In this document: piece after piece, positions 10,374-21,550 of the stretch
Layout of the letters: each line of letters begins with the position of its first letter
Position numbering within the stretch: position 1 is the first letter of the stretch
Assembly (NCBI GenBank): GCA_020466095.1
Contig: CM035806.1
Span: 18,454,724 to 18,518,723, forward strand
From: Chlorops oryzae
Lineage: Eukaryota; Arthropoda; Insecta; Diptera; Chloropidae
Length of the DNA: 64,000 bases
Reading direction: 5' to 3'
Notes under the pieces: generated by a model
What the model was told of the DNA's origin: nothing
The model's database searches: none
The model's input: the letters and a program-made list of their open reading frames with translations, nothing else
Program-made: the position numbers and the translations under genes

Positions 10374-11663
10374 TTAGGTGTAGTAAAAAGAAATCCATTA
10401 TTTTTCCAATAGATGGCGTTATTTATCTGCATCTCGCGTTGTATAAGTCCGATCGTGTTCCGCTAGGAGGCATTAGAAAGATGACAGTTCCTACTAAAAA
10501 AGCTTTTTTGACACTTTTTTGATTGATTGATTCAGTTTTGTTTGAGAGCTTGTCAAAGATGGACATCAGCAAAGAGAAAATTCGCTACATTTTACAGTTT
10601 TTCTTCGATAAGGGAGAAAACGCAAACCAGGCGGCTGAAAAATGTGAATAGCGTTTGTGGACCTGATACTGTAACAGCCAATCATGCGCAATTTTGGTTT
10701 CGTCGATTCCGTTCCGGTAACTTCGATGTCAAGGATGCACCACGCACTGGAAGGCCAATTGTCGAAAATGTCGATAAAATCATGGAAATTTTCGAGTCCG
10801 ACCGTCATGTTAGCACTGTTTCGATTGCAAAAGAGCTAAAGATTGCACAAAAAAACCGTTTGGAACCATTTGAATAAGTCTGGATACACAAAGAAGCTCG
10901 ATGTATGGGTGCCACAAGAGTTAACGCAAAAAAACCTCACAGACCGAATTTCCATCTGCGAATCGCTGCTGAACCGCAACAAAATCGACCCATTTCTGAA
11001 GCGGTTGGTGACTGGTGATGAAAAGTGGGTCACTTACGACAACGTCAAGCGAAAACGGTCGTGGTCGAAACACGGTGAACCGGCGGAAACAGTGGCCAAG
11101 CCAGGATTGACGGCCAGAAAGGTTTTGCTGTGTGTTTGGTGGGATTGGCAGGGAATTATCTACTATGAGCTGCTCCCATACGGCAAAACTCATAACTCGG
11201 AACTCTACTGTCAACAATTGGACCGTCTGAAGGAAGCAATCGCCCATAAGCGGCCAGCTTTGGCCAATAGGAGAGGAATTGTGTTCCATCAGGACAACGC
11301 CAGGCCACACACATCGATAGTGACTCGCCAGAAGCTCCGGGAGTTTGGTTGGGAGGTTCTTCTGCATCCACCTTATAGTCCGCACCTGGCACCAAGTGAT
11401 TACCATCTGTTCCTGTCCATGGCAAACAATTTTGCTGGTGAAACATTCGCTTCAAGAGAGGCTTCTGAAATTCGACTGTCTCAATTTTTTGCTACTAGGA
11501 ACGAGGGCTTCTATGAGAGAGGCATAATGAAATTACCTTTAAAATGGCAACAAGTTATCGAACAAAACGGCGCATATTTGACCTAAATCGGGTCATTCTA
11601 ACTATCTTAAATAAAGCCCTCAATTTAATGCAAAAATAATGGATTTCTTTTTACTACACCTAA
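10374..11663 (+). mobile_element. mariner element, full length, mellifera-like
   Basis: This is a 1290 bp element with perfect 32 bp inverted repeats (10374-10405 and 11632-11663) starting TTAGGTGTAGTAAAAAG. TA target duplications lie at 10372-10373 and 11664-11665. Length, termini and one internal transposase frame are standard for mariner. The perfect termini suggest a fairly recent insertion. The transposase is disrupted by two +1 shifts (separate entry), so this copy is non-autonomous as sequenced. Assignment near the mellifera subfamily rests on remembered protein similarity (WFRRFRSG, TRQKLRE, YERGIMKLP-type motifs) and should be treated as probable. Confidence 0.95.
10559..11586 (+). 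pseudogene. mariner transposase, two frameshifts
   Basis: The transposase would cut and paste the element by binding its inverted repeats and cleaving at TA. The start ATG at 10559 opens MDISKEKIRY. The frame shifts near 10640-10645 (A5 run) and again near 10847-10853 (A7 run). Each is explained by one extra A. The middle segment holds the DNA-binding half with FRSGNFDVKDAPRTGRP. The long last segment (to TAA at 11584-11586) holds the WVPQEL linker (usual form WVPHEL) and the catalytic domain. All three catalytic aspartates are present: TGDEKW (Asp at 11017), QDNARPH (Asp at 11293) and SDYHLF (Asp at 11398), with 34 residues between the second and third, giving the mariner D,D34D signature. 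The usual YSPDLAP is YSPHLAP here. The total is about 342 residues, normal for the family. Assembly homopolymer error is an alternative to real mutation for both shifts. Confidence 0.92.
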
Positions 11664-11665
11664 TA

Positions 11666-12177
11666 TAAAGCAGTAAATTATTTCGGTATAATGATTCTGA
11701 TTCTGGTTCTTCCAAGTTTCGAAAATGGGTGCGTTTTAATCTTCAAGATTACATACTTCCGGTTATGATTTCAGCTGAGAACATCGCTTGTTTTTCCCCC
11801 CAAACAAAACTTAAATAGCGATATTATTAAGATGTCTTTTTTTTAGTTTTTAAAATTTTTAAGTTTTTTTTAAAATATTTTTATTTAATTGAAATTTTTT
11901 TTTACAGTTTTTAAAAAGTAGTTAATTTTTTTAATTTTAAAATTATATTTTAAAGTTTTTAAATTTTTATTTTGTTTCTTTGTTTATTTAAAATTTTTTG
12001 ATTTTAAGTTTTTAAAGTTTTTATTTTATTTTATTTTTTTTATTTAAATTTATTAATTTTTAGTTTTTAACAAATATTTTTACTTTTTGAATTTTTTGAA
12101 ATTTATTTTTTAAAATTTTTAAATAAAACTCATTTAATAAAAAAAATTTTTTTTTTTATTTTATTTATACAAGTAGG
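11666..12177. other. No gene; T/A-rich low-complexity DNA
   Basis: TTTTAA and TTTAAATT words dominate from about 11820 to 12165. No element ends or coding signal are seen. Confidence 0.6.
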
Positions 12178-12179
12178 TA

Positions 12180-12529
12180 CAGTCGAATCTAGATATAGTG
12201 AATTAATTTTTGCACATCCTCGTGATTGTATCAAGATTGTTCGTATTAGCGAGATTGAATGTTTTGTTCATTATTTACAAGCCCGTAGAGAGAAATATTG
12301 GGCCCGGGGGATTTTTTTTCGGGGCCCCCCTCACAAATATGTGCGACCAAATAAAAAAAAGTCCCATTCCAATTGTGGGCCCCTTCAGAAAGTTCGAGCC
12401 GGGGGGAAATCCCCCTTTCCCAACCCTCTCTTAAGGCCTGATTTTTTGGAAATGTCCCTGTAACAAAAAAGCGTTCACTAATTCCTGCTGTTCATTATTT
12501 CAGGGATTCATTATATCCAGATTCTACTG
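12180..12529. mobile_element. Intact 350 bp pogo-like TA MITE
   Basis: Ends are CAGTCGAATCTAGATATAG and, reversed, CAGTAGAATCTGGATATAA. TA flanks both sides (12178-12179, 12530-12531). The first 230 bp are nearly identical to 2372-2600 and the tail matches 4162-4253. This copy lacks the insertions found at 2602, 4256 and 4605 and so gives their empty sites. Confidence 0.85.
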
Positions 12530-12531
12530 TA

Positions 12532-14100
12532 CTTTAAAAGTGAAATTTTTTAAATTTAAAAATACCTAATTTTTTGTTAATTATAATTGAATATAGATAA
12601 TTATCTATTTAAAAAGTTTTTTTTATTGTAAGATTTATTAAAAAAAAAATTTTTTTTTTGTTTTAAGTAAGAAAATTAAGAAAGTATTTTATTTTTATCA
12701 AAATTTAAAAAAAATTTTTTTAAATTAATTTTCTTTTCCTAATCTCTTCTTGCACACAATATTTTGCCCTTGTGAATTGAAGAAGTTTTTTTTAGAGAAA
12801 TAAATAACTCCGAACTTTTCACATGAGACGCCCGCTAATAAATCGATCAATTGACGTTGAGCAAATTTCATGTCTCACTTAAGTCGACAATGGCTCAAAA
12901 TAGACCACAAAGGCAAAATTGTTCTTCCAAAGGTACTTATAACTTTTCGCAGTTACCGTTCAATGTGGCAAGGCTGGCTTGCTGGGTGGCAATGTCGTAA
13001 CGTATCGCAATGTAAATTCCCCAAGTCCCTCAAGGAATGTGCAATTCTTGCAATGAAAGTTCATTATTCATTTTCTGTTGTTGCAATTCAACTTCAACAT
13101 CGACTCAACTTTGCATGTTTGCATCTCTCGGAAACGTAGTGCATCATACCGCTTCCCTCGCCCTCTCGCGTTGCGGCGGTGCTCTTTCGTTGTTTGAAGA
13201 ACTTTTTTCAAGTGTTTCCGATTTTTCATATTTCCCGACATAATTTTCTTGAAGATACTCGACAATTTGCTTGCTTCTTCCTTTTATTATACTTATTTAT
13301 TTTTTATTATTATTATTTTATTTTTTATTTTTTTTGCTGTTTTATAGCAATTTAAATTGACGTTTGTTGGCTGAGAAGTATTTACACAGATACGAATTCT
13401 CGTTCGTTCGATTGTTCGGTTCATTCGACTGGCACGACAGGCAATCGTAGTCAGCGCTTCAGATTTCGATTCCCAATTGCCTTTTTTGCCATTTCCATTT
13501 TCGTTTCGATTTCGATTTAGATTTTCATTCCTAGTTCTAAGTCGCATTTCCATAGTCGGTCGTCAGTCTTCGGTCTTCAGTCTTGAGTAGTCAGTCGTCA
13601 GTGAGCCAGATTTGCGCTTTAGTGGACTCCAATTGGGCAGAATACCTATATTTCGATATGCATACATATGTGTAGGTACATACGTTTGAGAGTCCATGAA
13701 AATATCGAGGAATAGTTTCGAAATTGGCATTTTATGCAATTCTGATGTGCATTTTTTTTTTTTTTTTTTGCTCTCATATTTCAGCGATTTCCTGAGTTCT
13801 TTTTTTTTTTGCTTGACTTGACACGTAAATTGGAGCGAACAAAGTTTTCTGAAAGTTTATTTCGCTGCTTGAAATATACCAGCTTAAATAGTAAGTTGAA
13901 CTTACGTTTACGTAAAAAACCTTCGCCAATCAAGCTCTCAGGCTTGAGAAAATACTAAAAATATATATATGTACTTACTCTGGAATCTGTATAACTCAAA
14001 TGTCAAGGGAAATGCGAAAAAAATCGAACTAACGAGTTTTCGACTTAAGAAGAACTTCGCAATACCTACATACATACATGACTTCAGCCGAAGGGATTGG
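12532..14100. other. No gene recognised; unique DNA
   Basis: AT-rich sequence with T runs (13751-13769, 13800-13810), a (TTTAT)-like zone at 13280-13330, and a short imperfect TCAGTC/TCGGTC repeat at 13556-13605. I see no credible exon or element end. Confidence 0.5.
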
Positions 14101-14103
14101 CAT

Positions 14104-14335
14104 TTTTATACCCGACACACTCTGTATCGAGGGTAGGTATATTGCGTTTGTGCGGTTGTCTGTAATACCCACAACAGATATACATAGACCATAAAAAATA
14201 TGTAAGGAAATGATCAGCGTCACTCGATTAAGCCATGTCCGTCATGTCACTCCGTATACAGTTTTCTTATCGAAGGAGTTGAGCTACATACATACATATG
14301 TTGAAGAAATTTTGGTCAAGTTCGAGAATGAAATT
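14104..14335 (+). mobile_element. Helentron/mini-me-like fragment
   Basis: It starts TTTATACCCGACACACTCTG and contains ATGATCAGCGTCACTCGATT, CCATGTCCGTCATGTC and TTATCGAAGGAGTTGAGC. It is collinear with the copies at 31190 and 63318. It breaks off where a SINE head begins at about 14348. Confidence 0.6.
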
Positions 14336-14347
14336 CAGATTTCGAGA

Positions 14348-14444
14348 AAAAAATCCAGTCATTTCGATCTGGCTAACACGGTGTCATTGGGTGAGCACAT
14401 GTCTAGAAATCGAGAACTTCCAGGTTCTCAAACCCCACACAGAG
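14348..14444 (+). mobile_element. tRNA-derived SINE head, family A copy 2
   Basis: It opens AAAAAATCCAGTCATTTCG, has the A-box-like GGTGTCATTGGGTGAGC and a degraded B box CAGGTTCTCAAACCCCAC. The opening and A box match the copy at 28838 (AAAAAATCCAGTCTTTTC). Confidence 0.6.
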
Positions 14445-14639
14445 CATGATGCAAGAAAACAAGATAGCGTCACTTCAGCCCGATGATGTCACAAATACAA
14501 AATGAGAGCTTCGTTGTTGTTGTTTTGCATGTTTAAGCCCAACGTCACAACTATACTTTAGCATGGGAAACAACAACAATGCGAACGCTACAAAATAGCG
14601 GTACCCGAAGTAGCGCTATCTTGCTCTCTTTGCATCATG
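14445..14639. mobile_element. Candidate 195 bp MITE, inverted ends CATGATGCAA
   Basis: The left end CATGATGCAAGAAAACAAG and the right end (reversed CATGATGCAAAGAGAGCAAG) are inverted repeats that continue through ATAGCG. GTTGTTGTTGTT and AACAACAACAA lie symmetrically inside. A target duplication is not evident. Confidence 0.5.
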
Positions 14640-15374
14640 GGCATACCAGTATACCATTATACATAAATTGTTTCTCTTAACGAAATAAATTAAATGAAAA
14701 ACTATTTATTGAAAATAAAAGCTCATAAGAAACGGAAAAGTTTTTTTTAGAACGAAGTTCTTTATGAAACGATAGCGACAGGGGACCTAGTCGAGAAAAA
14801 GTGAAAAACCGCTATAAAATCCGCGTTACCTAAATTGAAGTTCGCAAAAAAGGGTATAATAACCTTTGCAAAAAGAAAGAAATATACATTTATTTACGTA
14901 AAATGACTTCCTGATGCGGCCGAGATATTTTACTTTTTTAGGCGACACTTATTTCCGACGATATCCCGAAAAAACAATTAATTATGAAATTCAGAAACTA
15001 CACAGACACATACAAGCATAAATGCATTCAAACAAAACAAAACAATATGTGGTGCTGCCAGACTGAACGTTTTCAGAATAACTCCGATTAGTAGGTTGTT
15101 GCAAATATATAAGGGCATTTTAGGTAGCTTATTATTTTTTTTGCGCTATCAAAGTATACGTCAATTCGTACATAATTAAAACATATTTAAAATCATCGTC
15201 TGTACTCCGGGGGCTGCGGATGTAATATCGGTGTGAAAAATATCGATACTTTAAAACATCTTTATGTATGAAAATTCGCATTTTCGAGACTATCTCATTT
15301 GCGATGGAAAACCCTTTACACGTATGCTTTTTCAGTTCCAGTATATTCTGCTTATCTATGTTAACTTAGCACTT
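14640..15374. other. No gene recognised
   Basis: Unique AT-rich DNA without repeats shared with the rest of the window and without coding character. Confidence 0.5.
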
Positions 15375-15571
15375 TGAGGGCTCAACGCTGTTAAAGTAAA
15401 TTGAAAGGAAGTAACGAACTCACTACTTTGAAGAAAGGAAATCAGAGTTGAAATTTCGATGACAGGTTGACAGAAATATAGGAAATGTTTGACTTAAATG
15501 CAACCCTGTGAGTCTGATTACTTGTAATAAGTACGTTCAAGTAGCGAAAGTAAGTCAAAGTACTTATTTGT
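15375..15571 (+). repeat. Dispersed repeat, copy 2 (partner at 180-545)
   Basis: It matches the reverse complement of 195-545 through GAAGAAAGGAAATCAGAG and AAATGCAACCCTGTGA. It lacks the ~150 bp middle portion of copy 1. Class unknown. Confidence 0.5.
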
Positions 15572-15974
15572 TTTTATACCCAGCGTAAGCAACGTATATT
15601 ACGGTATCTTGTAACAGCTAAAATAACGCTCCGTAGATATAGACATATATATATATATATATATATTCTTGATGAGGATCAAAAATTCGATTTAGACATG
15701 TCCGTCTGTCCGTCCGTCCGTGTCCGGATCTCCTCCGAAACGGCTGGACCAATCAAGTCGAAATGTGGCACACAGGTATATCGGGGTCCGAGTATGATCC
15801 TAACTAAAAATGGAAGACATCCGCTCACTGCCACGCCCACAAATGAATTTAATGTGTTTTCAGTAAAATGCTTGTAACTTGCGAGCCACTCAACACATTT
15901 CATTGATATTTGGTGTACTGGTAAACTACGAAAAGGGACATATCCTGGAAAAAAATGGACGCCGCCCTCCGTGA

Positions 15975-16525
15975 GCCACGCCCACAAATAAGGGCTTATC
16001 GTAACTTGTGAAGTAAAAGGCGTAGAAGCTTCAAATTCGCAACATAGGTTGACCAAGGCGAAGGAAAGGTGTAGGAAAAAATTTTATGTGGCTCGCCCAC
16101 TGCCACGCCCACAAATGAAAATTTTTCGTATCTTCCGAGGTTAAAGGCGTAGAAGCTTCAAAATCGCAACATAGGTTGACAAAGGCAAATGAAAGGTGTA
16201 GGAACAAAAATTTATATATCCCGCCCACTGCCACGCCCACAAATGGAGAATTTTCGTAACTTCCGAAGTAAAAGGCATAGAAGCTTCAAATTCGCAACAT
16301 AGGTTCACCAAGGCGAATGAAAGGTGTAGGAAAAAATTTTATTTGGCCCGCCCACTGCCACGCCCACAAATGAAGATTTTTCGTAACTTCCGAAGTAAAA
16401 GGCGTAGAAGCTTCAAATTCGCAACATAGGTTCACCAAGGCGAATGAAAGGTGTAGGGAAATAATTTATGTGGCCCTCCCACTGCCACGCCCATAAATAG
16501 AGAAGCAAAACATAGTGCGCTCATA
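15975..16525 (+). repeat. ~127 bp tandem repeat, 4-5 units
   Basis: The anchor GCCACGCCCACAAAT recurs at 15975, 16102, 16230, 16358 and 16484 (variant GCCACGCCCATAAAT), spacings 126-128 bp. Units share GTAAAAGGCGTAGAAGCTTC and CGCAACATAGGTT. A more diverged unit starts at 15830. The sister element at 37655 has only about two units. Confidence 0.85.
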
Positions 16526-17637
16526 CCCAAGCAACAAAATAGAGCGATTCGACCAGCAGCAAGTCGAATCGACCTGTTTTGGTTGAAAATACCCTATTTC
16601 TGACCTATTTTCCGGCCTTAAATTTGACCTAACTTAAAAGTCCGTTTCGAAGGTCCAAATTACCTCTATTCTACCTATTTCATGACTTCAAAGTCGCTTC
16701 GACTTCCAAGTCGATTTTTGGTCGAAAATAGGTAAAAAATTCCCTATTGAGTGACTTAAAATTGACTTAACTTTGAATTCCAAATTAGGTAATTTTTCAA
16801 GGCAAACAGACCAATTTTTTGACTAAAATTCGACTTTAAAGTCCGTTTGACTTATAGGGCGAAATAGGGTCAAAAGTTGACTTATTTTGTTGCATGCTTC
16901 GACTTCAAAGTCGAGCGGACTTGATATTTGGACTTCATAGTCGGTTTGACTTTAAAGTCGAAATAGGTCAAAATAGGTCGAGCTCCGCCATGTTTTTCGA
17001 ATGGCAAATTGAGAATTATTCTTCTGCATATGTTTTTTCTTTAAGAAAAACAATTTTTTTCAAGCAATATTTATTTAATTTCCATCAATGAGAAAGCCCC
17101 TTAAAAATGAAGAAGTAGAAGGAACACTTTCACGAAAAATCTCAGCGGGCATATGTTTTTGGGACTTATTAAGCGCAAAATAATTTTTAATGAAGTCCAT
17201 ATTTTATTTATTATTTATTTCTTAAGACACACGAAGAAGAAAATCTCTCGTTCATTTCTGCTTTCGAGTAATACGAATGACTGAGTAAGATATTATGTAT
17301 TTATAACTTTCTCTGTTACTCTCTCTCTCTCACTTTTTTCGTTTCCTTTTACGTTCTCTTTCGTTTTACTCATAAGTCCAATTAGGTCGAAAATTGGTCA
17401 TTGCGACTTTTTTTCGACTAATATTAGGTAAACGGACTTCTTTTCGCCCTGACTTTGAAGTCGAAATGCCCTAATATGACCTATTATTACCGCCAACCGA
17501 CTTCCAATCTATTCCCCACTTACGTCGACTCGACGTCGAATCGACGTAATTTCGACCTATTTAGGTTAGGTCAAGTAAATATTCTGACCTAATATAGGTA
17601 AGAATTTACCAATTTTCGACCTATTTTGCTACTTGGG
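16526..17637. mobile_element. 1112 bp MITE, TIR CCCAAGYARCAAAATAG, TA duplication
   Basis: Ends CCCAAGCAACAAAATAG and (reversed) CCCAAGTAGCAAAATAG are flanked by TA (16524-16525, 17638-17639). Both flanks are dense in GACTT/AAGTC and GGTCGAA words in both orientations, so the outer ~400 and ~260 bp can fold back. No transposase. It interrupts the Helentron-like element, whose continuous counterpart is seen at 38290-38320. Confidence 0.8.
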
Positions 17638-17699
17638 TAACGTCGGGACGCTGGGTATTTTAAAGTCGGGCTTGACCGACTTTAGCTTTCTTACTTGTT

Positions 17700-18184
17700 T
17701 GTTAATAAAATTAATATTTGGACGGCGTTCTTTTAAGAATTCAAGCGTTGTTAAAGACATTCTGATATGTTACTCAAAAATACAGCAAAAAATTTCGGGT
17801 AGGTGCGTTTTTCGCGTAAGTGCATAAAATTGTCTGGAAAATAATTGAATGCAGCTAAGCAGAATATACTGTATCGCATTTTCGCTTGTTAAAAACAGTT
17901 GAAAACAACACACAGCCGTCTTGTATACATATATTTTTCGATTAATAAAAACAATTGAGTTTTGCGAAAAACCTTGCTGCGAATTATATTTACAAACATT
18001 TATAAATACCATAATGAACTTCGTTCTTATCTGGTGTCCTATGACACAACTCAACTTGTTCTCATTCAGAATCGTTTTGAAGCAACGTAAAAAATATTTA
18101 TTGAACGATTAAAATTATGAGCAACGGAAAACATTTTTTCTCATTCATAATTGTTATAAGGCAACGTAAAAAATATTTATAAAA
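17700..18184. other. No gene; short local duplication
   Basis: Two ~55 bp segments, around 18058 and 18137, share TTCTCATTCA and GCAACGTAAAAAATATTTAT, so they are a local tandem pair. Nothing else is recognised. Confidence 0.5.
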
Positions 18185-19028
18185 CAAGTGAAGAAGTTTA
18201 CATCGGCTAAGCCGATTGCACACATACCTTTTCCTCAGCCGAAAATATGTTAAAACATTACCTTAACAAAAATTCCTGCCGTTTTCGTTGTTCTAGCTTG
18301 GACATCTAGCTACACCTTATCTGTGCTTCGATTTAGCTTCACAAACTCGAAATTATTATTAACTACAAAATTTTTGGCGAATGGTGGGCATGGTCAAATT
18401 TTAGCCGTAAGAGGACATTATATCTAGCTGCGAAATACTCAATTCAAAATAGTGAAAATCATTTTTTTGCGAATTTCGCGAAATGTCGTTATGGCCAAAA
18501 TTTAACCATAAGTGACGACTTTATTTGGCGGCAAAATACACAATCAGAAAAAGCAAAAAAAAATCATTTTTTTATACAGATATGAGAATAAGAGAAAGAG
18601 TGTTTTTTTTTTTTTCTAATGATGATGACCATAAATATAGCGATGTCGCAATTTTTTTTCAGCGAAAGCTTAAGTCTACATAGTAGCTATACGAAAAACG
18701 ATAAAAATCGTGAGTTTTTAAACTTCTGAACCACTTCCCACGACCCAAGAAGGGACTACGAAAAAAATGTGTATGTAGTTTTTCGGACATTTACCTGGTT
18801 CAAGTCCATGCCAAATTTCAATATGATATCTTTCATGGCTTAGGAGTAAATTACGAAAATCTAAAGTGTGACCGACAGACAGACAGACAGACAGACATGG
18901 CTAGATCGACTCCTCTTGTCACCCTGATCAAGAATATATATATATGTCTATATCTATCGCGACTCCTTTGGTATGTTACATACTCCGTGCCAAACTTAAT
19001 ATACCCTTTCCTTGGGAAAAGGTATAAA
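18185..19028 (-). mobile_element. mini-me-like element with (GACA)n
   Basis: It contains GACAGACAGACAGACATGG then CTAGATCGACTCCTC, CCTGATCAAGAATATATATA and, at the end, TATACCCTTTCCTTGGGAAA. This is the best match in the window to the dipteran mini-me core: (GTCY)n, conserved core, (TA)n. The left boundary (GTGAAGAAGTTTACATCGGC) is approximate. Confidence 0.65.
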
Positions 19029-19088
19029 AAAACAACGTTTTGAGCAACGAAAAACAAAAAAATCCCAATCATAAGCATTATCGACTAA

Positions 19089-19877
19089 TAGTGCATTTCC
19101 ATATGGTGTTTAACTCGCGTTTAAGCGTTTAGGGCCCTAAACGAGGTGTTAAACTCGTGTTTTGCCATACAAAAGTTAAACGCGATAACGAAGTGTTTAT
19201 CTCTTTAACACCTCATAAACACTTTCATCGATAGGAAAAAAATCGATTTATCGTATCGGAATTTCATGCATATCTAACTGTCAAAAGAAAATCAAAACCA
19301 AAAACAAAAAAATGTTGCCAAAAGAAAAACTAAAAATTCCCTGCAAACTACGAAAAATTCCCTAAATTTTTTTACACACGGAAAAATTCGAAAAAAATGC
19401 ATAATATGCGCAAGGCATAATCTTGTATTGTATGATTCTCGGTAGAGTATCGATGCTGAACGATAGTTTTTACCAAAAATAATAAAATTAAGGTTATGGG
19501 CCATGTCACAGAAATCGATTTCAAAACCGTGTAAAAATTATAATCCTCCTAAATTCTTTCAGATATAGTTTTTCTGGGTTTTCCACTTCCAACTCCACGA
19601 GACGAGACGTTTATTTTGTCGTTTTTATTGATCGACAAGAAACTATATTCAAAATATCTCTTAATATTTAAGAATATACCACAAATTCCCTACATTTTGC
19701 CGAATTTAATAATTCTGTCCCTCTTTCCCTTCAAGTGATTTTCCTACAAATGGCAACACTGCTTGCAATTGTAAATAAACAAACAGCTGTGAAACTTAAA
19801 CACCTCGCATACGTGGAACCGCTCGAAGTGTTTAGCTAAACATCTCAGAGTTAAACACCATATATAGAAACGCGCTA
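19089..19877. mobile_element. 789 bp PIF/Harbinger-like MITE, TAA duplication
   Basis: The left end is TAGTGCATTTCCATATGG and the reversed right end is TAGCGCGTTTCTATATATGG. Both continue GTGTTTAACTC. TAA flanks at 19086-19088 and 19878-19880 form a 3 bp duplication typical of PIF/Harbinger. The interior has further GTTTAA/TTAAAC palindromic words. No transposase. Confidence 0.7.
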
Positions 19878-19880
19878 TAA

Positions 19881-20785
19881 CGTAAAAAATGTTCGTCGTT
19901 TTAAAGGCAAATTTTTCGATTCTAAAAAAAAAAAATTTAATAGTTACATATTTAGGATCTCTGATTCTTATTAATAAAGTGTAAAGCTTATTCGCTATTT
20001 AAATTTAAAGCCACTCAAATGCTAAATTAAGCATAAAAAAAAGTCCATTTAAACTGATTGGAGTTCGTCTATGAAACAGATTTTATTACCGGAAAAATTC
20101 TAATTTAATGATTTATGAGGTTTTTGAAATGACTAATTCAATTATGTACTTATATCCAAAAGTTGTGAAAGCCAATGGCCTATTGAGCAAACGCCAACCT
20201 TCGGCTAGCAGAATTTCCCAGTCCTGACTTGGTCATGATTGCACTTGAATATATCAGGATAGTATACCTACATACATACTTATAAGTATGTATATCATTT
20301 TAAATGTTAAATCTTTCGAAAATTTCAATTATTCGGACTACATATCGAAAAAGTTGTTTGACAAATACATACATATATCTCGTATATGTAGATACATACA
20401 TACATACTGTATATGCACATCTTTTTATATGAGAGGTAAATGAATGGGTCAAAAGTTTTATTCATTGTTGAATTTTAATCGAATTGAAAAGTTTTCATCA
20501 TTTATCAGCGGCTAAAATTTTTGCTTCCAAACGCGTTAGCAACAATGCCGTTTCCGTTGTTCTACATATATGTATGTATGTATGTACATACATCAAAATA
20601 TGGTGTGCGACACATGTTGCCATTGCTGAGAAGAAAAAAATTTTTCACGGAATTTGATAAGTTTTTGAATGATTTGATTGCAACTTATATGTACATACAT
20701 ATGTAGGTACATATGTATGTGACTCTCTTTTCCTCCTATAATTTTTCGGCAAACATTTTTGCCGTTTATCTCCTCGGAAATGCTT
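19881..20785. other. No gene; TACATA-type microsatellites
   Basis: Clusters of TACATACATA/TATGTATG lie at 20265-20290, 20365-20410, 20565-20592 and 20690-20720. This is a typical fly-type low-complexity motif. No coding or element ends are seen. Confidence 0.55.
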
Positions 20786-20949
20786 CCCTGTAGAAAATTG
20801 GGGTAAATTGGGGCTCTAGCGAGTAGTTCTCGAGTATAGGAAAAATAACTAGTACGCGAGCAGGGACACGGACAGTAGAACCCCTAACTAGTGGCATATT
20901 CAACAGTTCAATTTTGCCCACACATTAATCTAATATATGTATTTGCTGT

Positions 20950-21032
20950 GCGTGAGTCAGATAGGTCCGCGCATTCGCTTGGCAATATGAAGGGCTCGAG
21001 TTCGATTCCAGTCGCAGGCGAAAAAATTTGTA
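20950..21032 (+). mobile_element. tRNA-derived SINE head, family B copy 1
   Basis: B box GAGTTCGATTCCAGTCGC is followed by AGGCGAAAAAATTTG. The same CCAGTCGCAGGCGA exit is seen at 58598-58670. The A-box half (GGTCCGCGCATTCGCTTGG) is degraded. Confidence 0.55.
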
Positions 21033-21216
21033 AGAATGACATATTTCGAAAAACTCAAATAATTGGATTGAAAAACACGTCTTCACCAATGCTGTCTCAC
21101 AACTTTGCGCACAAATTCGCTCAATATTTTCTGCCAATTTGAAACCTTTCTTTTTTATATATTTGCTTTTTATTCCTCTTAGGATTCCAATTTTTATTAA
21201 TAATTAAAAAAAAAAA

Positions 21217-21312
21217 ATCGGCGTTCGCTTGGCCCGGGATTTGAACCTGGGCCCTCCTTCGGATCGCGGGGTGCACGCGCTACGCTGTGAGCTACGACAG
21301 CGTGGGCCGGTC
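21217..21312 (-). mobile_element. tRNA-derived SINE head, minus strand
   Basis: Read on the minus strand: GTAGCTCACAGCGTAGCGCG (A-box region), then CCCAGGTTCAAATCCCGGG with a perfect T-arm-like stem, then a T run. An intact tRNA gene is unlikely because the acceptor halves do not pair and a T-rich tail follows. Confidence 0.6.
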
Positions 21313-21550
21313 CCCCATTCTATCAGCGTAGTATAGCAAAATTACTGAACTGGCCCTATTGCCTCTACTTCTACACTAGTTCAAACGCGACGCGTCGATT
21401 TTCGAATGGCGACTCAGAGTTAAACTCTACAGTTGAATACATTGGCGGAGAAATTATGAGCGAGTAGTACTGTTGATTTGGGGAGTAGTCAAAGATTACT
21501 TCTGCACTAGATCAATTTCCTACAGGGTCTACTTCTACACTCCTTCAAAC

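Larger units (their letters stand above)
15572..17696 (+). mobile_element. Helentron/mini-me-like element with 127 bp tandem repeat
   Basis: It begins TTTTTATACCCAGCGTAAGC. An (AT)n tract follows (15645-15666), then the core TTAGACATGTCCGTCTGTCC with (GTCY)n, then an array of a ~127 bp repeat. It ends at GTCGGGCTTGACCGAC, a small hairpin, then CTTTCTTACTTGTTT. Core plus (GTCY)n, internal tandem repeats and a 3' hairpin are the known DINE-1/Helentron layout. A sister copy lies at 37655-38365. A 1112 bp MITE (16526-17637) is inserted near the 3' end. Confidence 0.65.

Noticed and set aside
21217..21312. Functional tRNA gene (also 41932-42010 and 58598-58672)
   Set aside because: A and B boxes are present but the acceptor halves do not pair and related copies occur with other tails. 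tRNA-derived SINE heads fit better.
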